The notes below the pieces were generated by a model. The model worked only from the letters and a program-made list of their open reading frames with translations, was not told the origin of the DNA and made no database searches. DNA of 64,000 bases from Desulforapulum autotrophicum HRM2 (GTDB lineage Bacteria > Desulfobacterota > Desulfobacteria > Desulfobacterales > Desulfobacteraceae). The translations under genes and the position numbers were made by a program. Below, in pieces: positions 26,357 through 35,961 of this stretch; within the stretch, counting starts at the first letter, position 1, and each line of letters starts with the position of its first letter. The stretch covers positions 4,782,001 through 4,846,000 of the forward strand of contig NC_012108.1 of NCBI RefSeq assembly GCF_000020365.1, read 5' to 3'.

Positions 26357-27691
26357 ATGTATCGGAATCATTTCAATCTGACAAAAAAGCCCTTCAGCAT
26401 AAGTTCAGACCCTGAATTTCTGTGGCTTGGCCCATGCCATGCCAAGGTACTTGCCTCCCTGACCCTTGCCCTGGACAGGGGAGGGGTTCTGGTTTTAACC
26501 GGGGATGTCGGAACCGGCAAAACAACCCTTGTGAACACCATTGTCCAGGGCCTGCCCCCCAGCGTTCACACGGCAAAACTCCCAGACCCCTGCTTTGAAA
26601 TGCATCTGCTCTTTTCAACGATTGCCCAGGACCTGGGATTTGAGTTCCACAACGAAAGAAAATTTGAAACCATTCTGGCCAGATTTCTTGAAAAGATCCT
26701 GCTTTTAAATGAGCGATGCCTGGTGATTGTTGACGAGGCCCAGCGCATCGGAAACAGGTTCTTAAAAGCCCTTTATTCATGGCAGGATCTGGGCAACGGT
26801 AACCTTCCCATAACGGTGCTTCTTGTTGGACAGAACGAATTTGATGAAATGTTGCCCTTGTTTAACAAGGGGCGATTTCTGGAAAAAACAACCCTTAACC
26901 AGAAACTTGTTCCTTTAAGCCAGGAAGAGACAGCGGACTATGTTCGATTCAGGATGCTGCACTCCGGAACCGAGAATGAAATTTTTTCTGAAACAGCCCT
27001 TAACGATATCGCTACTATTTCTAAGGGCTACCCGAGGATGATCAACATCCTGTGCGATCATTGCCTCCTGATCGCACACAGGGAGAAACTTCAAAAAGTT
27101 GACAGCTCGATTGTAAAAATTGCGGCTAAAAAGCTTCTTTTACCCCAGGAAATCCATTCGCTGTCTTCTGGAAAAGATAAAACAGATAAAACCCCAGACC
27201 CAGGCCGTCGCCTCTGGGTCATGGCTTCCATGCTTTGCCTGGGAGTTATCCTCATCATCGCTTTTTTCATTATCCCTGATTCCCGGTATAAAAATTTCAA
27301 AAGACACCTGTTCCCTGTTCCCGAATCTAGGTTTAAACCGCCAGTGGATGCTGCTGGGTCTGTGGCGGAAGTACCCAGGGAAAAAGTCCTCGACAAACCC
27401 GTTCTGAAACAGGCAGAGGCTATGAAACCAGACGCCAAAGTACTTATTGTTCCCAAGGCCAGGGAGAGTGTAAAAGACTTTGTTGATGAGGTATTTAAAG
27501 GAGTGGAACGCAGGATGCTCCAGTCCCGGGACGAGCCGGTGATAGCAGCAGACCGTCCCACGGGCAAAGAGTCTATCCAAAAGAACAAACCCATGTCCAA
27601 AACCATTGAACAAGGGAATCCGGACTTAGACGCACCTGACCCGGGTGATGTCATTACATGGCTACTTGAAAGGAAAGACTCGACAAATTAA
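26357..27691 (+). CDS. ExeA/GspA-like AAA ATPase with one membrane helix
   Basis: 444 residues. It begins MYRNHFNLTKKPFSI, the usual ExeA-type start, with Walker A LTGDVGTGKTTL and Walker B LVIVDEAQRI. A membrane helix (ASMLCLGVILIIAFFII, about residues 290-307) separates the cytoplasmic ATPase from a periplasmic charged, Pro/Lys-rich tail without a recognised domain. Family members help assemble secretins or pili through peptidoglycan. Its partner here is the TAXI-type binding protein, which is unusual. Confidence 0.85.
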   Translation: MYRNHFNLTKKPFSISSDPEFLWLGPCHAKVLASLTLALDRGGVLVLTGDVGTGKTTLVNTIVQGLPPSVHTAKLPDPCFEMHLLFSTIAQDLGFEFHNERKFETILARFLEKILLLNERCLVIVDEAQRIGNRFLKALYSWQDLGNGNLPITVLLVGQNEFDEMLPLFNKGRFLEKTTLNQKLVPLSQEETADYVRFRMLHSGTENEIFSETALNDIATISKGYPRMINILCDHCLLIAHREKLQKVDSSIVKIAAKKLLLPQEIHSLSSGKDKTDKTPDPGRRLWVMASMLCLGVILIIAFFIIPDSRYKNFKRHLFPVPESRFKPPVDAAGSVAEVPREKVLDKPVLKQAEAMKPDAKVLIVPKARESVKDFVDEVFKGVERRMLQSRDEPVIAADRPTGKESIQKNKPMSKTIEQGNPDLDAPDPGDVITWLLERKDSTN

Positions 27692-27734
27692 ATTCATCGA
27701 AATCGGCTTGGCACCGCATGGTTCAGGCGGGTAT

Positions 27735-27765
27735 AAAAAAGGCCCCCAGAGAACTTCCAGGGACC
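27735..27765 (-). terminator. Rho-independent terminator (minus strand)
   Basis: Read on the minus strand, GGTCCC (27765-27760) pairs with GGGGGCC (27747-27741), one of the pairs being U-G, with an inner GAA-TTC pairing, followed by TTTTTT (27740-27735). It lies 45 bases after the stop of the small coiled-coil protein and likely terminates it. Confidence 0.75.
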
Positions 27766-27810
27766 TTGCAGAAGGATTAACAACCTTTCCACGTGTCAAG
27801 GAGAGGGTAT

Positions 27811-28113
27811 TTATCCACCCACATTTCCACCTTCAAGGTTTTTCCATGCCCGGTCAACACTGCTTCCAACTGTTCCAAAAAGATCATCCAGTTCATTTTT
27901 CAACGGTGACCAGTCTGAGGGGCATTCATTATTCAACTGATCCACACGCATCTGGGCTGCAACGACCTCTTGATCCAGCTGTCCGATTAATGGCAAAATT
28001 TTTTCCTTTTCAGCAGATCCATAGGTATCTGCTACCTTTTTCATCGCTTCTAATTTTTCTTTCCAGGCGCTTACTTCAGCCAGCATTGCTTTACAATAAT
28101 CTTTTACTTCCAT
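27811..28113 (-). CDS. Small acidic coiled-coil protein
   Basis: 100 residues, strongly helical with Lys/Glu-rich amphipathic stretches (MLAEVSAWKEKLEAMKKV, EKILPLIGQLDQEVVAAQ) and a C-terminal LDDLFGTVGSSVDRAWKN. No signal peptide. The start at 28113 has AAGGAG 8 bases upstream and a terminator follows, so it is a real gene. It resembles small stress-related coiled-coil proteins in composition; I do not recognise a family. Confidence 0.8.
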   Translation of the reverse strand: MEVKDYCKAMLAEVSAWKEKLEAMKKVADTYGSAEKEKILPLIGQLDQEVVAAQMRVDQLNNECPSDWSPLKNELDDLFGTVGSSVDRAWKNLEGGNVGG

Positions 28114-28583
28114 GACATCTCCTTGTTCTTTCAGATTGATAAAAAGAGCTAACACCATCCACGAATTTCATTTCATTTTCTAAGGTGAGAGATAGTCAAT
28201 AAATCAGATCAGATAAATCTTGATGGGAATTTCTTCTGAGCATGTACAGGAAAACAAAAACAAATCAATATGATATATAATCGCACATATATTAAAAACA
28301 TGCAACCGCCTGACGATTTTTTTGGTAAAATCAACAGGTCCAGAGTTTAACCGGGATTAAAAGGGGGGGGGGACGAATCATCTGTTTATAGGTTATACCC
28401 ATCATTAACCCCACCGTTTCCCCGGATTGAAAAAATCGAGTCCGGTATTAATTTAATCCTAATCTGGACAAAACACGTTTTAACGGCGAGAAACAAAATC
28501 GAAAAAGGATAAATGACGAATAAAAGAATTGACGATTACATTGAAAGAGTTAATCCTAATAAAAAACGATATTAGAATCATAC
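28114..28583. other. Intergenic region before Att-type exporter operon
   Basis: About 470 AT-rich bases between divergent genes. It contains a GGGGGGGGG run near 28364-28372 and TTGACG at about 28529, which could be the -35 of the exporter promoter. No gene, repeat of the two window families or RNA was seen. Confidence 0.4.
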
Positions 28584-29294
28584 ATGATTAACGATGGGGT
28601 GATTTTGGACATTTATCTCGATAAAATCAGCAAGTCACACACAGACAGCAATGCCCATCGATTGTTATTCAACAATATGGACGCCCGGTTTGAATCGGGT
28701 CAATTTAATGTGATCATTGGTAAGAGTGGTGTGGGAAAGAGCTCCCTGCTCAACCTGATCAGCGGGATAGACCTGCCGGATAAAGGTCAGATTCGCATGG
28801 GCGATTCAAACTTGTCTGCAATGACGGATACTCAACGAACCATTTTCAGACGAAAGCATATCGGTTTCATCTACCAGTTTTTCAACCTCATCCCTGTGCT
28901 CACGGTCATGGAAAACCTTACGCTGATCAGTGAATTAGATGGAAAGCCCAAAAAAGCATACCTGAACCGTGCACAGGAGCTGTTAAAAACAGTCGGGCTC
29001 TTTGACCGAAAAAACGACTACCCAGACACACTCTCCGGCGGTGAACAGCAGCGGATTGCCGTGGTCAGATCCCTGGTCAATGAGCCGGAAATCATTCTTG
29101 CCGATGAACCCACAGGTAACCTTGACCTGAAAACAGGCCGTTTGGTCCTTGAGCTCATATCTGAACTGACCATAAAAAACAAAAATACCCTTGTCATGGT
29201 GACCCACAGCCCCGAAGCTGTTGACTATGCGGATCAGGTCTTCAGAGTTGAAAACCAGACATTGGTCCTTGAATCCAGCAAATTGAGCCGCTGA
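28584..29294 (+). CDS. ABC transporter ATP-binding protein (LolD/AttE-like)
   Basis: 236 residues. Walker A GKSGVGKSSLLN, signature LSGGEQQRIAVVRSL, Walker B IILADEPTGNLD and the H-loop VTHSP are intact. The MacB/LolD subgroup energises lipoprotein or lipid-linked export across the inner membrane. The assigned ATG has no strong ribosome site; a GTG at 28599 is a possible alternative. The stop overlaps the next start by one base (TGATG). Confidence 0.92.
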   Translation: MINDGVILDIYLDKISKSHTDSNAHRLLFNNMDARFESGQFNVIIGKSGVGKSSLLNLISGIDLPDKGQIRMGDSNLSAMTDTQRTIFRRKHIGFIYQFFNLIPVLTVMENLTLISELDGKPKKAYLNRAQELLKTVGLFDRKNDYPDTLSGGEQQRIAVVRSLVNEPEIILADEPTGNLDLKTGRLVLELISELTIKNKNTLVMVTHSPEAVDYADQVFRVENQTLVLESSKLSR

Positions 29295-31834
29295 TGATTA
29301 TCAGCCCCATGATCAAGATATGGTTCAGACAGGTTCGCAGGCATATTCTGCGGACTATTTTGCTGGTGTTCGGAATTGCCCTGGGGGTTTCCGGTGTCGT
29401 GGCCATAGACATTGCCAAAACCAGTGTCAGTAAGTCTTTTGAACTATCCACTACGGCCCTGACATCTCGATCAACCCATCAGATTATGGGCAATAATTTC
29501 AAAATACCACAATCTCTTTTTACACAGCTGAGAACCGATCTGGGTATTCATCGTTCCGCACCTGTGATCACCTCCCCTGTTTCAGTCAAAGAGTTGAACA
29601 ATACATCCCTGATGCTGATGGGGATTGACCCTTTTTCTGAAATGGATTTCAGAAATTTCAGCATCCGGACAACCCCTGGCGTTGGGGAGAAGAGCCTTGC
29701 AGGCCTTTTAGATCCATCGCCAGGCATTCTCTTGTCCCAGGTTTTTGCAGCTCGCTATGGGTTGAGCCCGGGGGATCCGCTGACCCTGACCTTTGGAACC
29801 CGGCAGGCTCGTGTACTGATATCCGGACTCCTCGACAGCGACGATGCGGGCACCAATGCAGTCTTTGAAGGCCTAATTCTGGCCGACATTTCCCTTGCCC
29901 AGGAGATCCTGGGATTTCAAGACAGCATCAGCCGGATTGATCTGATTCTGTCCGATGAAACCATGGCCACAAAAGTCCGAAGCCTGCTGCCCCAGGGAAC
30001 GGTACTGGTGGAAACAGGCCGGCAGAACCAGGTGATCAGACGGCTTTCTAAATCCTTTGAGACCAGTTTGACGGCATTTTCCATGCTGGCCCTGTTCATG
30101 GGAATTTTTCTAATCTACAACGCGGTTTCCTTCTCAATCGCCCAGCGGCAGAAACTCAATGGGACACTGCGTGCACTAGGCGCCACAAGGGTCGATATCT
30201 TTTATGCTGTCATGGTTGAGGTGATGGCCTATGCACTCATCGGATCTTTTATAGGCGTGTACCTTGGTATCCTCCTTGGTAAAGCAGCTGTGCTGGCTGT
30301 TTGCAGCACAGTGTCAGACATGTATTTTGTTTTAACCGTCAGCAAGACCCATATCGCCGGCGCGACACTCCTGAAGGGCGTTCTGGCGGGAATTATCTCT
30401 GCCGTTACGGCCGCTTTTTTCCCGGCATTGACAGCTGCCGGAACACTTCCCATCACCCTGATGCACCGGTCATCGGCTGAAAGTGCATTAAAAAGACATA
30501 TTCCCCAGCTCACGATTCTCGGGTGCCTCATTATCTGTGCTGCTGTTTTGACCCTCATGGGATTCAATGTTCGTCCAGGTTATGACTTTGGCTGCGTATT
30601 CCTTATTTTCCTGGGAGCGGCACTCCTGTCGCCCATGGTGATCCTGTTGATGGTCAGGGCTATGGAAATAACCGCAAAACCGTCCGCTGGAATATTGACA
30701 AAAATGGCCTTGAGAAACATTGTTCGGTCTTTGAGCCGGACCAGCGTTCTGATCGCCTCTTTAATGGTTGTTACATCGGTCTATATCGGTATTGACATCA
30801 TGACCGGCAGTTTCAGACTTTCCATTATTGACTGGGTGGACGGCCACATCGGTGGCGATATCCATGTGTCCTCATCTGATCACCTGAACCGTTCATTGCG
30901 CCCTGCACTCCTGGAGGAAATCCAGGCCCTTCCATCGGTATCTGCCGTGTCGGCCTATAATCTTCACCGAATTTTTTCCCGGACATCGGGGGAAGTTCAC
31001 ATATTTTCCTACCTTTCAGATTTTTCCAAAAAAAAATGGACATGGACAGATAGCGGTCAAGAAAAAATCGACTCCCTGTTAGAACAGGGCTGGATCGTTG
31101 TTTCTGAGATCTTTGCCCAAAGAAATCAAATTCAACCCGCCAGGGGCGTCACCGTGGTTCTGGAAACGGTTGATGGACCCAAATCGTTTAAAATTGCAGG
31201 CATCTTCAGGGATTTTTTCATGGGAGGGGGGCGGATCATCGTCAACCGTGAATCCATGCAACGATTCTGGAATCATGAAGATATCACAGCAATGCAGGTC
31301 TTCTTAAAGCCAAACCAGCCCATTGAACCTGTGATGTCAAGTATTCGTTTGTTTGAACCTGAAGACTCAAGGCTTAAAGTGGTTTCAGGGGCATCCATCA
31401 AACAAAACATCCTTGGGGTGTTTGACAGAACCTTTGTAATCACGTCTGCCCTGCAGATACTGACCGCCATCGTGGCCTTGACCGGCATTTTGAATTCCGT
31501 CATGGCCCTGCTGCTTGAGCGAACAAGGGAGTTGGGTGTCCTGCGGGCCTGCGGTGCTGAAAGATATCAGATGGGCAAACTTTTATTGCTGGAATGCGGT
31601 CTGTCTGGACTCATCTCCGGCATAATGGCCCTGCCCCTTGGCCTCTGTCTGGCCTGGATGCTGATCCATATTGTCAACGAACGGTCATTTGGATGGACCT
31701 ATGACATGGTCATTTCACCAGGCGTGTTTGTTCAAGCAGTGTCACTTGCCTGTCTTGCCGCCGTGGTCGCCGGTATTTTCCCAGCTGTCAGAGCCGGTAG
31801 AACCGATATTGGAAACGCCCTTCGCATGGAGTAG
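29294..31834 (+). CDS. FtsX-like ABC permease (AttF-AttG-like fusion)
   Basis: 846 residues with two FtsX/MacB-type permease modules, each having an N-terminal helix, a large extracytoplasmic domain and three membrane helices. Helices include LLVFGIALGVSGVVAIDIA, FSMLALFMGIFLIYNAVSF and VLIASLMVVTSVYIGIDIM. The motif RQKLNGTLRALGATRVDIF and later RTRELGVLRACGAERYQMG mark the paired cytoplasmic loops. It forms an exporter with the upstream ATPase; the following lipoprotein is AttH-like, so the operon looks like the Att system. Confidence 0.9.
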   Translation: MIISPMIKIWFRQVRRHILRTILLVFGIALGVSGVVAIDIAKTSVSKSFELSTTALTSRSTHQIMGNNFKIPQSLFTQLRTDLGIHRSAPVITSPVSVKELNNTSLMLMGIDPFSEMDFRNFSIRTTPGVGEKSLAGLLDPSPGILLSQVFAARYGLSPGDPLTLTFGTRQARVLISGLLDSDDAGTNAVFEGLILADISLAQEILGFQDSISRIDLILSDETMATKVRSLLPQGTVLVETGRQNQVIRRLSKSFETSLTAFSMLALFMGIFLIYNAVSFSIAQRQKLNGTLRALGATRVDIFYAVMVEVMAYALIGSFIGVYLGILLGKAAVLAVCSTVSDMYFVLTVSKTHIAGATLLKGVLAGIISAVTAAFFPALTAAGTLPITLMHRSSAESALKRHIPQLTILGCLIICAAVLTLMGFNVRPGYDFGCVFLIFLGAALLSPMVILLMVRAMEITAKPSAGILTKMALRNIVRSLSRTSVLIASLMVVTSVYIGIDIMTGSFRLSIIDWVDGHIGGDIHVSSSDHLNRSLRPALLEEIQALPSVSAVSAYNLHRIFSRTSGEVHIFSYLSDFSKKKWTWTDSGQEKIDSLLEQGWIVVSEIFAQRNQIQPARGVTVVLETVDGPKSFKIAGIFRDFFMGGGRIIVNRESMQRFWNHEDITAMQVFLKPNQPIEPVMSSIRLFEPEDSRLKVVSGASIKQNILGVFDRTFVITSALQILTAIVALTGILNSVMALLLERTRELGVLRACGAERYQMGKLLLLECGLSGLISGIMALPLGLCLAWMLIHIVNERSFGWTYDMVISPGVFVQAVSLACLAAVVAGIFPAVRAGRTDIGNALRME

Positions 31835-31840
31835 CAACAG

Positions 31841-32959
31841 ATGAAACCAATCCTTGCACATATTATCATTGCAGGTCTTCTGGCTTTCACAGCTTCCGGC
31901 TGTAACCGGCCACCTGAACCGGAGAGAATTAATATCGCCAGGGTCCTTTCATCCACTGAACCAGCGGGCTGTTTCGACACGGCCAAATCGTCCATTGACA
32001 TTGAATTGCCCAAGGATGCCGGGCCCCATGATGCCTTTAAGACTGAATGGTGGTACTATACCGGAAACCTTGAAACCAGCAGGGCAAGACATTTTGGATA
32101 TCAGTTGACCTTTTTCAGGCAGGCATTATCCTGTGAGCCGGTTGGGGGAACGTCCAAATGGCGGACCAGACAATTGTATTTTGCCCATTTTGCCATTACC
32201 GATACCCGGAACAATGCCTTTTATTCCAACTTTCGCATGAACCGTCAAAGCCTTGATATTGCCGGAGCAACGAGCCTCCCCTTCCAAGTGTGGATCGATG
32301 ACTGGCATGTGACACAGGCTGGCACCAATTTAACCCTGGCCGCAAAAGGAGACACCATGAAACTTCAGCTAACGCTGACCGCTGAAAAACAGGTTGTATT
32401 CCAAGGCAATAACGGGTTAAGCCGCAAAGGGAAAAAGCCCTTTAACGCGTCCTATTACTATTCCATCCCACGGCTTGAAACCCACGGAACCGTATCCATC
32501 GGTACCGACAAATATCAAGTCAAGGGAAAGACCTGGTTTGATCATGAATGGAGTACCAGCGCTCTGGGAGACGATATTGCAGGATGGGACTGGTTTTCAG
32601 CCCATCTGGACGACGGTCGAGATCTCATGATCTGCCAGATCAGGCAAGCCGACGGGGCCCCCAATGGATATGGGTTTGGCAGCCTCTCCCGTTCAAATGG
32701 GACATATGAAATCCTGTCTGAAGCCCAGTTTTCCATTCGTGCCCTCCGTCAATGGAAAAGCCCGACAACGGGCAACCAATATCCCAGTCTCTGGGACATT
32801 AAACTGCCGGATCATGGCATTAACCTCAGGGTAACACCGGTGATACAGGACCAGGAACACACCCACATGATGGCCTATTGGGAAGGGGCCGCAAGATTTA
32901 AGGGCAAGGGAATTAATGGGTTGGGATATGTGGAACTGACCGGTTACCAGGGGCGCTAG
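31841..32959 (+). CDS. AttH-like lipocalin-fold lipoprotein
   Basis: 372 residues with a lipobox TASGC (Cys21). The motifs TEWWYYTGNLE, YFAHFAITDT, WFDHEWSTSALGDDIAGWDW and GRDLMICQIR are those of the AttH/CrtC (lipocalin-like, hydroxyneurosporene synthase-related) family. It is probably tethered to a membrane and works with the ABC exporter encoded just upstream (6 bases after its stop). Substrate unknown. Convergent with the minus-strand genes that follow; the stop codons overlap. Confidence 0.88.
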   Translation: MKPILAHIIIAGLLAFTASGCNRPPEPERINIARVLSSTEPAGCFDTAKSSIDIELPKDAGPHDAFKTEWWYYTGNLETSRARHFGYQLTFFRQALSCEPVGGTSKWRTRQLYFAHFAITDTRNNAFYSNFRMNRQSLDIAGATSLPFQVWIDDWHVTQAGTNLTLAAKGDTMKLQLTLTAEKQVVFQGNNGLSRKGKKPFNASYYYSIPRLETHGTVSIGTDKYQVKGKTWFDHEWSTSALGDDIAGWDWFSAHLDDGRDLMICQIRQADGAPNGYGFGSLSRSNGTYEILSEAQFSIRALRQWKSPTTGNQYPSLWDIKLPDHGINLRVTPVIQDQEHTHMMAYWEGAARFKGKGINGLGYVELTGYQGR

Positions 32960-33081
32960 TTTAGAGTGGGTTGCATGGGCAGAATTTGACCGATATCCAT
33001 CACCGAAAAACACGAGGCAGCGGCCACTGCCAGAAAGCCTATCACGAGCACCAGGCCACAGGCGTTTCTCAAAAAGCTCAT
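32956..33081 (-). CDS. Small 41-residue membrane peptide or lipoprotein
   Basis: Encodes MSFLRNACGLVLVIGFLAVA then AASCFSVMDIGQILPMQPTL. The ATG overlaps the TGA of the upstream PEP-synthase-like gene by one base (TGATG), so it would be translated by reinitiation. It has a single hydrophobic segment ending AAASC, similar to a lipobox. Its stop overlaps the converging AttH-like stop. Too short for standard gene calling; function unknown and its reality rests on the coupling. Confidence 0.5.
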   Translation of the reverse strand: MSFLRNACGLVLVIGFLAVAAASCFSVMDIGQILPMQPTLN

Positions 33082-35282
33082 CAATCCAGGTCTCCGGTTT
33101 CACAGGTCACGATCCCCAGGTATCCGTCCACGGTCACCCGGTCGCCAGTCCGGACCAGACGGGTGATGTCAGGCGCTCCGGTGACACAGGGCAGACCATA
33201 TTCCCGGGCAATGATGGCCCCGTGGATCAGCATTCCGCCCCGCTCTTCAACCACGGCAGCTGAAAGGGGCACCACAAAGGTCATGTTGGGATCAACCCCC
33301 TTGCAGACCAGGACCTCTCCCTGTTTAAAGTCCAAAAGGTCCTCCGGGTTTAAGATGACCCGGGCCCGCCCCTTCGCAATACCCGGACCTGCAGGGTGCC
33401 CGACCACCTGGCGAGCCTTGAGCCAGAGAGACGACGAGTCGGGTTCCGTTTGTTTGTTCCCGCATTCCTGCCTGGGCCCAGGCGGGCTCGACAATGCCGA
33501 AACAGATGTCAACAGTTTCCGGTCACCAAGGTCAAGATCCGGTTCTGCCAGTCTTGCCTGCCCTTCCCGGACAGCGTCAAACAGGCAGGCCTCAATCTTT
33601 CCCAGATGAAGATTATCGTCATCCCTGAGGCGAAAGCTTTCCCGGCCCAGTTCAAGCACCTCCTGTGCAAAGCGCTTCTTTTCCGGTTCAAAGCGGTCCA
33701 GGTACGCTGCCTTGAGGGTTTGAATATCCGGGCCCGTCGTTTTTTTCTCCGGCAATGACGGCATCCGGGCAAATTCAAGAATCAGCCGGACCAGGGCGAA
33801 TGATCCCTGGTGGCATTCGCCCGAACCGGTCGTATGGCAGGCCAGATCGCCAAATTCCGAGATAAATTCAGCCAGCAGAGCCATAAACGGATGGTCTTTT
33901 TCAAGTTCCAGACCGGCGGACAGCTTTGACGCCAGGCCGTCGTCCCTTTGAATCAGATGGGCCATTTGTTCAAGCAGACGGTTACGTTCAATACTCTTGA
34001 GACTGGTTTTTTCAAGGAGCTTCATGAACTCGTAGGGGTCATCGGGCCGGACCGCATCATTGTAAACCTGTCCGAAAAGCCTTATGCCATGAGCAAAGGG
34101 AATGAAATCAGCCCAGTACACCTTGACCCAGTGATCATAGCATTCCTGACGGCGTTTAATTTCCCGGGTAAGCTGGCCTACGGACAGTTCCTGGAAATTT
34201 AACTGGCCCATTTCATGGGCAGCCCGGATCATTTCAGGAATCAGACAGGTGTTGATTTTTTCGTACAGGGCCTTTAAATTTTCATGGCTGCGGTGCAGGC
34301 TTAAATACCAGGACCGTTTGTCGTCGGTTCCCTCTAGTCCCCCACTGGTGATCGGCCTTGCCTGGAGGACCACCAGCTGGTTTTTACTGAATGTCCACTC
34401 CATATCCTGGGGTTTGCCAAACAGAGTTTCAAGGGTTTTTCCCGTCTCCCAGACTCGATGGACTTCCCCGTCATTCAACGGCGGCTGCTGGCTCATCTTT
34501 TCCGACAGATCCGCAAAATCAACACCTTGGGCTGCGGGAACAGCAAGCCGATTCCGGATCGGTTCCACGTGGCTTAAAATACGGCCCGAGGATCGGTTCA
34601 ACACCCAGCGATCGGGTTCAATGTCGCCATCAACAAGGGCCTGGTTCAGGCCATACACGGATTCAATAACCGATTCGGCAGAATTGGCGGGATTCATGCC
34701 AAAAAAGATCCCGGACCTGTCGGATGCGACCAGCGCCTGTATGACCACCGCCATCTGACTCCTATGGATGTCAAGTCCCAGCTCTTTGCGATATAAAAGT
34801 GCCGCATCCGAATAAAGCGACGCCCACACCAGCTGAACATGCTTGATAATATGTTCGGTTCCCATGATGTTCAGAAAAGAGGCATGGATGCCCGCAAAAG
34901 AGCTTGCTTTGTCATCCTCCCCGGGGGCCGAGGATCGAACGGCAACAGGGGTGTCGCCACAGTGCAGCAAGATCAGCTGCCCGAGATCCGCCCTTATGTC
35001 CTGGGGAATGGGCGTGGTTAGAAACAGGTTCCGGACCCGAAGGGAGATATCCCAGATTTCCTCCCACCGCATTTTTTCCAGCGGTTTTCTGTTAATCTCA
35101 AAAAGAATCCTGTCTTTGAGACGGGTATGGGCAAGATAATCCTCATATACCCGGCAGGGGATGCAAAAGGTCCGGGGAACCGTGACCCCCTGTTCATGAA
35201 TTTTTGCCAGGCAAAGGGCCTTTCCCCCGACCTGGCTGATCCCTGCGGCCATGAATTCTTTGATCGACAGGAGCGGTTTCAT
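33081..35282 (-). CDS. PEP-synthase / rifampicin phosphotransferase-like enzyme
   Basis: 733 residues. The N-terminal ATP-grasp domain (about 1-320) has GGKALCLAKIHEQGVTVP and VAVRSSAPGEDDKASSFAGI. A helical middle domain (about 330-630) is followed by the swivelling His domain with GGMLIHGAIIAREYGLPCVT, where the phosphorylatable His is kept. The C-terminal PEP-binding TIM barrel of PEP synthase is absent, which is the architecture of rifampicin phosphotransferase and related dikinases. It transfers the beta phosphate of ATP via the His to an unknown acceptor. The start overlaps the upstream PNPOx-like gene by 4 bases. Confidence 0.8.
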   Translation of the reverse strand: MKPLLSIKEFMAAGISQVGGKALCLAKIHEQGVTVPRTFCIPCRVYEDYLAHTRLKDRILFEINRKPLEKMRWEEIWDISLRVRNLFLTTPIPQDIRADLGQLILLHCGDTPVAVRSSAPGEDDKASSFAGIHASFLNIMGTEHIIKHVQLVWASLYSDAALLYRKELGLDIHRSQMAVVIQALVASDRSGIFFGMNPANSAESVIESVYGLNQALVDGDIEPDRWVLNRSSGRILSHVEPIRNRLAVPAAQGVDFADLSEKMSQQPPLNDGEVHRVWETGKTLETLFGKPQDMEWTFSKNQLVVLQARPITSGGLEGTDDKRSWYLSLHRSHENLKALYEKINTCLIPEMIRAAHEMGQLNFQELSVGQLTREIKRRQECYDHWVKVYWADFIPFAHGIRLFGQVYNDAVRPDDPYEFMKLLEKTSLKSIERNRLLEQMAHLIQRDDGLASKLSAGLELEKDHPFMALLAEFISEFGDLACHTTGSGECHQGSFALVRLILEFARMPSLPEKKTTGPDIQTLKAAYLDRFEPEKKRFAQEVLELGRESFRLRDDDNLHLGKIEACLFDAVREGQARLAEPDLDLGDRKLLTSVSALSSPPGPRQECGNKQTEPDSSSLWLKARQVVGHPAGPGIAKGRARVILNPEDLLDFKQGEVLVCKGVDPNMTFVVPLSAAVVEERGGMLIHGAIIAREYGLPCVTGAPDITRLVRTGDRVTVDGYLGIVTCETGDLD

Positions 35283-35734
35283 GGCATCATCCCAAGTTCA
35301 ACGACATTTTGAAACTGGTTCACCATGAAGTACCGGTTCATGGTCACGCATACAAGGGCTGTTGTCGGCGCGGATGAAAATCCTTTCAAATGAGGGTGTT
35401 TTTTTAAAAATACCCCTAAAAAGTTGCGGGGATCGGATTTTTCAACAACCGAAGCCGTCCCAGTACCTGTCACCGATATGGCATTATAGATATCCTCCGC
35501 CTGGTTCCGGCTGTTGTTAACCAGGATGGCGACTTTGGGATTGATTGTCAGATGTTCGTATTTTCGCGTGGTGTTGGGGGTTAAAAACAAGATCTGTTCA
35601 AGATCTTCACTTGCTGCAAAGGCAACAAGGCTGGCATAGGGCTGGTCATTTTTCTGGGTTGAAAGAACGGCAAGCTGTTGAGAATCAAACAAGGCGGTTA
35701 TCTGTTCCAGTGAAGTTTTCCTGTGATCATCCAT
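35279..35734 (-). CDS. Pyridoxamine 5'-phosphate oxidase-like flavin protein
   Basis: 151 residues with a split-barrel FMN-binding fold: LAVLSTQKNDQPYASLVAFA, ILFLTPNTTRKYEHLTINPK and VAILVNNSRNQ. Family members bind FMN or heme-degradation intermediates; no substrate can be assigned. Its stop overlaps the dikinase-like gene start (ATGA), so both are translated from one transcript. Confidence 0.82.
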   Translation of the reverse strand: MDDHRKTSLEQITALFDSQQLAVLSTQKNDQPYASLVAFAASEDLEQILFLTPNTTRKYEHLTINPKVAILVNNSRNQAEDIYNAISVTGTGTASVVEKSDPRNFLGVFLKKHPHLKGFSSAPTTALVCVTMNRYFMVNQFQNVVELGMMP

Positions 35735-35961
35735 GGGTTGTCCTTGGCCCTTAAAATGTCCGGGCAGATTATTCTTCCGGTGATTGGTATGCTTTTTATG
35801 GTACCCATCGAACTGGGCTGCAGGCTTTAAGAAATTAGTCCCCTACAAATTACTTTAAATAATAGTAAAAACCTATATACTCAAAGGGATGATGTCAATG
35901 TGATTGTTTGTCTTGCTAAAAACGCCAATGGTTCACTTTCAATACAAAACAGGAGGATAGC

